In this document: positions 1-4,952 of the stretch, in pieces | How the letters are laid out: the number at the start of each line of letters is the position of its first letter | Numbering within the stretch: the stretch's first letter is position 1 | Origin: Chloroflexota bacterium | Lineage (GTDB): Bacteria > Chloroflexota > Anaerolineae > Aggregatilineales > UBA3940 | Assembly: GCA_011051745.1 (NCBI GenBank) | Contig: DRKO01000403.1 | Location: 1-5,403 of the forward strand | Length of the DNA stretch: 5,403 nt | Direction of reading: 5' to 3' | Translations under genes and position numbers: made by a program | The notes under the pieces: model-generated | Databases searched by the model: none | Seen by the model: only the letters and a program-made list of their open reading frames with translations | Told to the model about the DNA's origin: nothing

Positions 1-1995
1 CGAGGGCCGCACGAAGATCAGGTCGTACAGTTCGTCGAAGTAGTACTTGTTCTCAAACAGCGTGTAGAGCGGCCCCAGCACTCTGGCGAGCGGATCGGTT
101 TCCCCGGCCTTCAGCGGGCGTCTCACATAGACCAGCCAGCCGACGAACAGGCCACCCAGCGCGACCGCAATCGAGAGGAGCAGGGGGGTGAAGTTGAGCG
201 GCAGCGTCTCCGGCGCTTCCAGCAGCGTCTCCCCCACAAAGTGGTGGAACGGGTTCCCACCCAGCAGTTGCCCCAGCACCGGAAACTCCTCATGTACGCC
301 GATGTAGCCCGCCGTGATGGCGAAGAAGGCCAGCACCACCAGCGGCAGGTTCATGCGCCAGTCCTTCTGCGTGGCCTCTTCAGCGGCGGCGGTGCGCGGC
401 TCTCCGGCGAAGGTCAGGCCGATCTGCCGCATCGTGTAGAAGGCCGTCAGGAAGGCCGCCGCCGCCAGCACCCAGAAGACCACCGGCGCATGTGCCCAGG
501 CGTCGGCCAGAATCTCATCCTTGCTCCAGAAGCCCGCCGTCACGAGCGGGAAGCCGCTCAGCGCCAGCCCGCCGATCAGGAACGTCCAGGCTGTGACCGG
601 GATACGGCCCCACAGGCCGCCCATGTTAAACATGTCCTGCGCGTCGAAATCAATCGGGAAGTGATGCCCGTGATGGTGGGCGTGTTCCTCGCCGTGCTCC
701 ACGGCGTGAATGACCGAGCCGCTCCCCATGAAGAGCAGCGCCTTGAAGATCGCGTGCGTCAGCAGGTGGAAGGCCGCCGCCACATACGCGCCGATCCCGA
801 CCGCCGCGACCATGTAGCCAAGCTGGCTGATCGTCGAGTAGGCCAGCACCTTCTTGATGTCGCGCTGGGCGAGCGCGATCGTCGCCGCGAAGAGCGCCGT
901 AAACGCGCCGATGGCGGCGATGATCGTCATCTGCGGGGTGAAGCCATGCCCGTGCCAGCCGACCGTGATCAGCGGGAACATGCGGATCAGCAGGTAGACA
1001 CCGGCGGAGACCATCGTCGCGGCGTGGATCATGGCGCTGACCGGCGTCGGGCCTTCCATCGCGTCCGGCAACCAAGTGTGGAGCGGGAACTGCGCGCTCT
1101 TGCCGACCGTCCCCAGGAAGAGCAGGATGCTGATCGCACCTGCCACCGTCAGACCGGCCAGCAACGGCACGCTCTGCCCCAGATTGGGGAAGGCTGCCGT
1201 CTCCAGCGCGCGGAGCATCTCCTCGTTGTAGAGGATGTCGCGGAAGTTGAGCGTCCCCGTGAAGCTGTAGAGCCACGCGATGCCGAGCAGCATAAACACA
1301 TCGCCCACGCGCGTTGTCATGAAGGCCTTGATGCCCGCGATCATCGGCGTGATCCGATCCGGCTGGTTGGGGTACACCCGGTTGTGCCAGAAGCCGATCA
1401 GCAGGTAACTGCACAGCCCCATGATCTCCCAGCCGATGAAAAGCAGCAGCAGGTTATCGGCCACGCTGAGCATCAGCATCGCGCCCGCAAACAGGGAGAT
1501 GAAAGCCATGAAGCGGGCTTTCCAGGCCGTCGCATCGAATTTCGTCAGCCTGCGACCGGCGCTGTCCACGACGATCTCGCCGTGACCGTCGCTGCTCTCT
1601 GTGCCGTGCTCGCTCTCCCCTTTGACCTCTGTCCAGTAGTGCCCGGAGGCCATATAACCGGTGCTGTAGATGAAGATCATCGTCGCCGTGAGCGGCACGA
1701 AGAACAGCATCACCGCGCCCAGCGGATCAACCAGCGTCCCCATCGTGAAGCCGGTCTCAACCGATCCGCCCAGCGGGAGCCAGACGATGCGCGAGGCGAT
1801 GGGATGCTCGCCCAGGCCGGGCGTCGAGATCGCGCCGATCAGGACGACAATGGCGATCACCCACGTGATCAGGATCGCGCCCACCGCCACCAGATCGCTG
1901 AGACGTTTATCATGGCGCGTGAACAGCAGAATGGTGAAGAAAGCCAGCAGGGGCGGGAGCGGTATCAGCCAGACAAGGGATTGAAGGCTCATCAT
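1..1995 (-). CDS. nuoL: NADH-quinone oxidoreductase subunit L (3' end beyond window)
   Basis: NuoL is the distal antiporter-like proton-pumping subunit of the complex I membrane arm. The minus frame stays open from the ATG at 1995 to the window edge, giving 665 codons with no stop. It starts MMSLQSLVWLIPLPPLLAF. Hallmarks seen are LFIGWEIMGLCSYLLIGF (about 185-202) with the conserved TM5 glutamate E190; VGKSAQFPLHTWLPDAMEGP (297-316) with lysine K299 of the broken-helix TM7; AQRDIKKVLAYSTISQLGY (376-394); HLLTHAIFKALLF (410-422); and FWSKDEIL (489-496). The C-terminal stretch with NKYYFDELYD near the edge is typical of the end of NuoL, so only the last part is missing. Two hydrophilic stretches look inserted: residues 119-158 and a His-rich loop at 433-445. 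It lies 8 bp after nuoK and is surely cotranscribed with it. The family call is near certain. Mrp/Mnh antiporter subunits are related, but NuoK and NuoJ next door and the WEIMGLCSYLLIGF type favour NuoL. Confidence 0.97.
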   Translation of the reverse strand, partial: MMSLQSLVWLIPLPPLLAFFTILLFTRHDKRLSDLVAVGAILITWVIAIVVLIGAISTPGLGEHPIASRIVWLPLGGSVETGFTMGTLVDPLGAVMLFFVPLTATMIFIYSTGYMASGHYWTEVKGESEHGTESSDGHGEIVVDSAGRRLTKFDATAWKARFMAFISLFAGAMLMLSVADNLLLLFIGWEIMGLCSYLLIGFWHNRVYPNQPDRITPMIAGIKAFMTTRVGDVFMLLGIAWLYSFTGTLNFRDILYNEEMLRALETAAFPNLGQSVPLLAGLTVAGAISILLFLGTVGKSAQFPLHTWLPDAMEGPTPVSAMIHAATMVSAGVYLLIRMFPLITVGWHGHGFTPQMTIIAAIGAFTALFAATIALAQRDIKKVLAYSTISQLGYMVAAVGIGAYVAAAFHLLTHAIFKALLFMGSGSVIHAVEHGEEHAHHHGHHFPIDFDAQDMFNMGGLWGRIPVTAWTFLIGGLALSGFPLVTAGFWSKDEILADAWAHAPVVFWVLAAAAFLTAFYTMRQIGLTFAGEPRTAAAEEATQKDWRMNLPLVVLAFFAITAGYIGVHEEFPVLGQLLGGNPFHHFVGETLLEAPETLPLNFTPLLLSIAVALGGLFVGWLVYVRRPLKAGETDPLARVLGPLYTLFENKYYFDELYDLIFVRPS

Positions 1996-2001
1996 ATCCT
2001 C
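1990..2001 (-). promoter_or_regulatory. nuoL ribosome binding site and tandem ATG start
   Basis: On the minus strand GAGG (2001-1998) precedes two adjacent in-frame ATG codons at 1995-1993 and 1992-1990. The spacing is 2 nt to the first ATG and 5 nt to the second. Spacing therefore favours the second ATG (protein starting MSLQSL) as the main start, although the longer form is given as the CDS. The two differ by one residue. Confidence 0.6.
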
Positions 2002-2003
2002 GG

Positions 2004-2312
2004 CTACCACTTGAGCATGTTGATATCTTCGGCCACGACGGTCTCGCGGTTGCGGTAGATCGAGATGATCAGCGCCAGCCCGACCGCCGCTTCTGCCGCC
2101 GCCACCGCGAAGACGAAGACGGCAAAGGCCTGCCCGCTTAACGTCTCAGGGGCCATATATCGCCAGAAGGCCACCAGGTTCAGGTTGACGGCGTTAAGCA
2201 TCAGTTCGATGCTCATCAGGATCGCCACAGCATTGCGCCGGGCCAGCACGCCATATACCCCCAGCGAGAACAGCCCGGCTGCCACTAACAGGAACCAGTG
2301 TAGAGGGATCAT
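2004..2312 (-). CDS. nuoK: NADH-quinone oxidoreductase subunit K
   Basis: NuoK is a small membrane subunit (MrpC/ND4L homologue) that lies between the E-channel and the antiporter-like subunits and helps carry the coupling signal and protons along the membrane arm. It has 102 aa, close to the usual length of about 100. Three membrane segments can be seen at about 5-24, 29-52 and 62-86. The two family glutamates are present: E36 in SIELMLNAVNLNLVAF and E74 in AAAEAAVGLAL. The start is ATG at 2312, preceded by the purine-rich run GGAGAGAGG (2324-2316), whose GGAG lies 8 nt from the ATG. It starts 15 bp after nuoJ and ends 8 bp before nuoL, so the three form one tight J-K-L operon segment. The call is certain from motif and context. 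Confidence 0.98.
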   Translation of the reverse strand: MIPLHWFLLVAAGLFSLGVYGVLARRNAVAILMSIELMLNAVNLNLVAFWRYMAPETLSGQAFAVFVFAVAAAEAAVGLALIISIYRNRETVVAEDINMLKW

Positions 2313-2327
2313 TCGCCTCTCTCCGAT

Positions 2328-2828
2328 TTAATCACGCGCCACGACAATCGCGCCGATCATCGCCGCCAGCAGCAACACCGACGCCACTTCAAAGGGCAGC
2401 AGGTAGGCCTGATGGCTCACGAAGGCGGCTCCCAGTTGCTCGATGTTGTCGGGCGGCACGTCGGCGACCGGCAGTAGCCCGTTGAACAGGCCCAGCACCA
2501 CAAAGCCCAGCGTCACGGCCACCAGCGCCGCGATGCCTGCCGCCAGCGGCCACTGGCGGTTGACGCTCTCTGTGATGCCCATAATGCGCCGCGTGACCAT
2601 GATGGTGATCGTGATCAGCACTGCGATGGCCCCCATGTAAACCAGAACCTGTATTGCCGCCAGGAAAGGGGCCTCCAGCAGGACGTACAGCCCCGCGACT
2701 CCAAAAAGGGCCAGTACCAGATAAAGGGCGGCGTGTACCATGTTGCGGCTGCTTACCACGCCGAGGCCGCCCCCCAGCGTGAAGATCGCCAGGACGGCGA
2801 ACGCAATTGTAACCGGCGTAATCGTCAT
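2328..2828 (-). CDS. nuoJ: NADH-quinone oxidoreductase subunit J
   Basis: NuoJ is the ND6-type membrane subunit beside NuoH and NuoK; its TM3 pi-bulge is linked to coupling of quinone chemistry to proton pumping. It has 166 aa, normal to slightly short for the family. Five membrane segments are visible at about 6-25, 33-51, 57-77, 93-115 and 143-163. Family signatures are EAPFLAAIQVLVYMGAIAVL (52-71) and, near the C-terminus, LLPFEVASVLLLAAMIGAIV. The soluble loop between TM4 and TM5 (about 116-142) is ordinary. The start is ATG at 2828 with GAGGAG (2844-2839) 10 nt upstream; this SD lies inside a hairpin (separate entry). nuoI, which usually precedes nuoJ, is absent: the gap to nuoH is only 95 bp. 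Confidence 0.97.
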   Translation of the reverse strand: MTITPVTIAFAVLAIFTLGGGLGVVSSRNMVHAALYLVLALFGVAGLYVLLEAPFLAAIQVLVYMGAIAVLITITIMVTRRIMGITESVNRQWPLAAGIAALVAVTLGFVVLGLFNGLLPVADVPPDNIEQLGAAFVSHQAYLLPFEVASVLLLAAMIGAIVVARD

Positions 2829-2834
2829 CTAAGC

Positions 2835-2882
2835 CTTACTCCTCGAGTAAGCCACTCCCTGAGCAAGCCGGACAGGCTTACT
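2835..2882 (-). promoter_or_regulatory. Overlapping alternative hairpins over the nuoJ ribosome binding site
   Basis: The 95-bp gap between nuoH and nuoJ holds three inverted repeats that compete for the same bases. Hairpin 1 pairs 2835-2841 with 2845-2851 (7 bp, 3-nt loop) and contains the nuoJ SD GAGGAG: one GAG in the loop, the other in the stem. Hairpin 2 pairs 2846-2853 with 2875-2882 (8 bp perfect, 21-nt loop) and uses the upstream arm of hairpin 1, so forming it would free the SD. Hairpin 3 pairs 2865-2869 with 2875-2879 (5 bp, 5-nt loop) and competes with hairpin 2. No U-run follows, so this is not an intrinsic terminator. The pairing is read directly from the sequence; a role in setting NuoJ translation is inference. 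Confidence 0.4.
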
Positions 2883-2923
2883 TTTGCGCATTCACTGTGT
2901 CCGGCCCCGCAATCCGCCCGCCC

Positions 2924-4165
2924 TTACCGGGCCTGCTGAGCGGTCGCGCCGCTCTCAATCGGCGCGATGGAGACGCTGGCCGCTTCTGCCCGCTCGCGTT
3001 CACGGCGGCCCAGCCAGGCCACCCATGCTATCGCCAGCAGCGCGACGGCCACATTCACGATCAGGAGAACGGCGGCGCGGGGCAGCATCTCAATCAGCGA
3101 GCCGGTCAGCATGTAGCCGGGGATGAGCGACCGTGCGGTTTTGTCCACCAGCACCGTGACCACGACCAGCACCAGCGAGAGCGGAACCAGGAACTTCCAG
3201 CAGAAGTACATGATGTGGTCAATCCTGATGCGTGGCAGGATCGCCCGCGTCCACACCTGGAAGAAGTAGAGCAGGAACGTCTTGAGCAGGAAGTACACGA
3301 TCCCCAGCGTCGGAATCTGCTCCACGCCGGGGCCGCGCCAGCCGCCCAGAAAGAGCACCGCCATCAGCGCACAGATCGCGAAGCCGTGCGCCCACTCTGC
3401 CGCGTAGAACATCGCGAAGGCGAAGCCGCTGTACTCGATGTGATATCCCGCCACGATCTCCGACTCGCCCTCCAGCACGTCGAAGGGCTGGCGACCCACC
3501 TCGGCCACGCTCGCGATCCAGAAGATCGCCCCCGCCAGCGGCATCATGAACAGGTAAGCGATTCTCTGCGCGGCGACGATCTCGTTCATCCGCATGCTGC
3601 CCGTCAGCAGGACGGGGATCATCAGCGTGAGCACCAGCGGGACCTCGTAGCTGACCAGCATCGCGACCGCGCGGAACGCTCCCAGCAGGGCGTACTTATT
3701 GTTGCTGCTCCATCCGGCCATCAGGATCGCCATCACGCCCAGCGAACTGACCGCCACAAAATACAGCGCCCCGATGTTGACATCCGTCCCGATCAGGTTG
3801 GGCGTGAACGGCACGACCGCCCAGATCAGGATCACGCTCATGACCGCGATCACGGGGGCCATCATGAAGGGCATCATGTCCGCCCCGCCGGGGATGATGA
3901 TCTCTTTGGAGAAGAGCTTTGCCAGATCGGCGACCGTCTGGAAAATCCCCCACGGGCCGACGCGGTTCGGGCCGATGCGGTCCTGAAAGCGGGCCATCAC
4001 CTTGCGCTCAAACCAGATGTTGAAAACCAGGATGAAGAGCACGGCGCTTGCCAGGACTGCCGCGCCGAGCACCATCAGGATTGTGGCTGCCAGCGCGGGG
4101 CTGGCTCCCAGCCCTTCAAACAGGCCGGTCAGCCAGGAGCCGATCGTCGTAAAGATATCCGCCAT
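2924..4165 (-). CDS. nuoH: NADH-quinone oxidoreductase subunit H
   Basis: NuoH (ND1 type) anchors the membrane arm to the peripheral arm and forms much of the quinone-binding chamber. It has 413 aa, against about 325 in E. coli. In order: an N-terminal membrane helix (about 26-50); the WFERKVMARFQDRIGPNRVG motif (51-70) running into ADLAKLFSKE (79-88); helices around 100-120 and 135-150; FRAVAMLVSYEVP (164-176); the acidic quinone-site loop AEVGRQPFDVLEGESEI (221-237) followed by VAGYHIEYSG (238-247); and RIRIDHIMYFCWKFLVPL (312-329), where the family core normally ends. Residues 341-413 are an extension with an extra predicted helix (about 363-385) and a charged tail. The start is fixed by an in-frame TGA two codons upstream of the ATG; the best SD, GGGAG (4181-4177), is 11 nt away. 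The gene before it is nuoA, beyond a terminator and spacer; the gene after it is nuoJ. Confidence 0.97.
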   Translation of the reverse strand: MADIFTTIGSWLTGLFEGLGASPALAATILMVLGAAVLASAVLFILVFNIWFERKVMARFQDRIGPNRVGPWGIFQTVADLAKLFSKEIIIPGGADMMPFMMAPVIAVMSVILIWAVVPFTPNLIGTDVNIGALYFVAVSSLGVMAILMAGWSSNNKYALLGAFRAVAMLVSYEVPLVLTLMIPVLLTGSMRMNEIVAAQRIAYLFMMPLAGAIFWIASVAEVGRQPFDVLEGESEIVAGYHIEYSGFAFAMFYAAEWAHGFAICALMAVLFLGGWRGPGVEQIPTLGIVYFLLKTFLLYFFQVWTRAILPRIRIDHIMYFCWKFLVPLSLVLVVVTVLVDKTARSLIPGYMLTGSLIEMLPRAAVLLIVNVAVALLAIAWVAWLGRRERERAEAASVSIAPIESGATAQQAR

Positions 4166-4386
4166 AGGTCAGGATACTCCCTATACCACGATGTGAGCGG
4201 GGGGACGTGCTGCGGTGTTCCCCGCTTCTGCTACGCCCGGTGTTGTCTCTCCGGTGCGCGGACGGCAGAGACAGGCCGGCAGTCCCCGACGCCCCGGAAG
4301 CGCCGTCCGCTTTCCGAAAGGCGGCCTCCCGCCCGAAACTCTTCCGTGACTTCCAAAAGGGCAACCCTGCCGCCGCTTATAAACAC
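4166..4386. other. Non-coding spacer between the nuoA terminator and nuoH
   Basis: These 221 bp have no reading frame that resembles a known protein. The short open frames here run into nuoH or nuoA in the wrong frame and have Arg/Ser/Pro-rich, low-complexity products. It contains a perfect 7-bp inverted repeat (4244-4250 with 4267-4273, 16-nt loop), a smaller bulged hairpin (about 4307-4324), and a 5-bp repeat (4164-4168 with 4180-4184) that could pair the nuoH SD with its start codon. A TATAAG (4381-4376) just after the terminator is a possible -10 box for nuoH, but I find no matching -35. As nuoA ends in a terminator, nuoH needs either read-through or a promoter here. Confidence 0.5.
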
Positions 4387-4417
4387 AAAAAAGCCGATAA
4401 CCGGTCTGGTTATCAGC
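4387..4417 (-). terminator. Rho-independent terminator after nuoA
   Basis: On the minus strand, 13 nt after the nuoA stop, a 10-bp stem pairs 4417-4408 with 4402-4393 around a 5-nt loop. It includes perfect GATAACC/GGTTATC arms and one G-T wobble. Six T residues (4392-4387) follow at once, and the A/T-rich flank can extend the stem further by wobble pairs. This is the standard form of an intrinsic terminator acting on nuoA transcripts. The other strand lacks an equal T-run, so it should act in one direction. Confidence 0.88.
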
Positions 4418-4430
4418 CTCTTGCTTCACC

Positions 4431-4784
4431 CTATAACCACTCAAGCGCACCTTTACGCCATGCGTAGATCAGCGCTTCGGCCAGGGTGATGATAAATACA
4501 ACTCCGGCGATCACTCCGAAAAGCGGTAACCGATTGTACGCCACCGCCCAGGGATAGAGGAAAACGAGTTCGATATCAAAGACGAGAAACACCAGCGCGA
4601 AGATGTAATACTGGACTTTGAACTGCACCCATGTATCACCGACGGTCTCGACCCCGCATTCATAGGTGCTGCTTTTCTGCTCGTTTGGCTTGCGGGGCCC
4701 CAGAAGCCGCCCCCCCATGATCGGAACGGTCGGCAGCATGGCCGAGACGATCAACAGGATCGCGATGAAAGTCCACTCTTTCAC
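4431..4784 (-). CDS. nuoA: NADH-quinone oxidoreductase subunit A
   Basis: NuoA (ND3 type) is a small membrane subunit next to NuoH and NuoJ; its TM1-TM2 loop lines the quinone cavity and helps join the two arms. It has 117 aa, a normal length. There are three membrane segments at about 4-24, 61-80 and 88-110. The family loop is intact: GPRKPNEQKSSTYECG (29-44), with the conserved cysteine C43, then GDTWVQFKVQYYIFAL (49-64). TM2 carries the acidic pair D70 and E72 in FDIELVFLYPWA. The start is GTG at 4784, supported by a full AAAGGAG SD (4801-4795) with 10 nt spacing; no in-frame ATG lies near. It has its own promoter (4881-4909) and terminator (4387-4417), so it looks like a single-gene unit rather than the first gene of a nuo operon. 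nuoB, which usually follows it, is absent here. Confidence 0.97.
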   Translation of the reverse strand: MKEWTFIAILLIVSAMLPTVPIMGGRLLGPRKPNEQKSSTYECGVETVGDTWVQFKVQYYIFALVFLVFDIELVFLYPWAVAYNRLPLFGVIAGVVFIITLAEALIYAWRKGALEWL

Positions 4785-4819
4785 GGATGGATTGCTCCTT
4801 TGGCTGGCGATGAAGGCAT
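4781..4819 (-). CDS. Possible 12-codon leader ORF overlapping the nuoA start
   Basis: In the nuoA leader an ATG at 4819 opens a 12-codon frame (MPSSPAKGAIHP) whose TGA stop overlaps the nuoA GTG start as GTGA, a typical translational-coupling junction. The nuoA SD lies inside this short frame. The upstream ATG has only a weak purine-rich sequence before it (GGTGAAAG), so translation is doubtful and the overlap may be chance. Confidence 0.2.
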   Translation of the reverse strand: MPSSPAKGAIHP

Positions 4820-4880
4820 GGCCGATCTTTCACCAGACCCCTCGACGCCAGAACTCGACCGCTTGTGAAGACCGCCGCTA

Positions 4881-4909
4881 AGTATAACAACCTGCCTACT
4901 AAAAGGCAA
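4881..4909 (-). promoter_or_regulatory. Sigma70-type promoter for nuoA
   Basis: On the minus strand TTGCCT (4909-4904, four of six to TTGACA) and TATACT (4886-4881, five of six to TATAAT) are separated by exactly 17 bp. The -10 is preceded by TGT, an extended -10 element. Transcription would start near 4874, giving a leader of about 90 nt before the nuoA GTG. A small inverted repeat, TGCCT/AGGCA (4893-4897 with 4904-4908), overlaps the -35 and spacer and could be an operator, but its short length makes chance likely. No regulator can be named. Confidence 0.65.
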
Positions 4910-4952
4910 CAGACTTTATCCGAAAATCAGAGGGCGCGGGAGAGCGACTTTT

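Noticed and set aside
650..1414. 254-codon minus-strand frame inside nuoL
   Set aside because: It overlaps nuoL in another frame. nuoL reads through without a break with all its motifs, so there is no frameshift and no separate gene.
1..1995. NuoL as an Mrp-type Na+/H+ antiporter subunit
   Set aside because: Next to nuoK, nuoJ, nuoH and nuoA, with a NuoL-type C-terminus, complex I is the simpler reading; there are no mrpB, E, F or G genes.
241..2058. 605-codon open frame on the plus strand opposite nuoL
   Set aside because: The product is rich in Arg, His, Gln, Asp and Glu with no domain, and runs fully antisense to a clear nuoL. In GC-rich DNA, codon bias of the real gene often leaves such a shadow frame open.
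4116..4450. Minus-strand short frames of 82 and 89 codons in the nuoA-nuoH spacer
   Set aside because: They cross the terminator or nuoH, have low-complexity Arg/Ser/Gly products and lack a good SD. No remnant of nuoB, nuoC or nuoD could be recognised.
2897..4489. 530-codon open frame on the plus strand opposite nuoH
   Set aside because: Same pattern: Arg/His/Asp/Gln-rich product antisense to nuoH and crossing the spacer and terminator, with no recognisable domain.
4660..4890. 76-codon minus-strand frame over the nuoA start
   Set aside because: It overlaps nuoA in the wrong frame and its start lies at the promoter -10, upstream of the likely transcript start.
4921..4952. Terminator after the sortase gene
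   Set aside because: There is an A-run at the stop on the minus strand and no stable stem followed by T residues; a plus-strand T-run has only a 3-bp stem before it.
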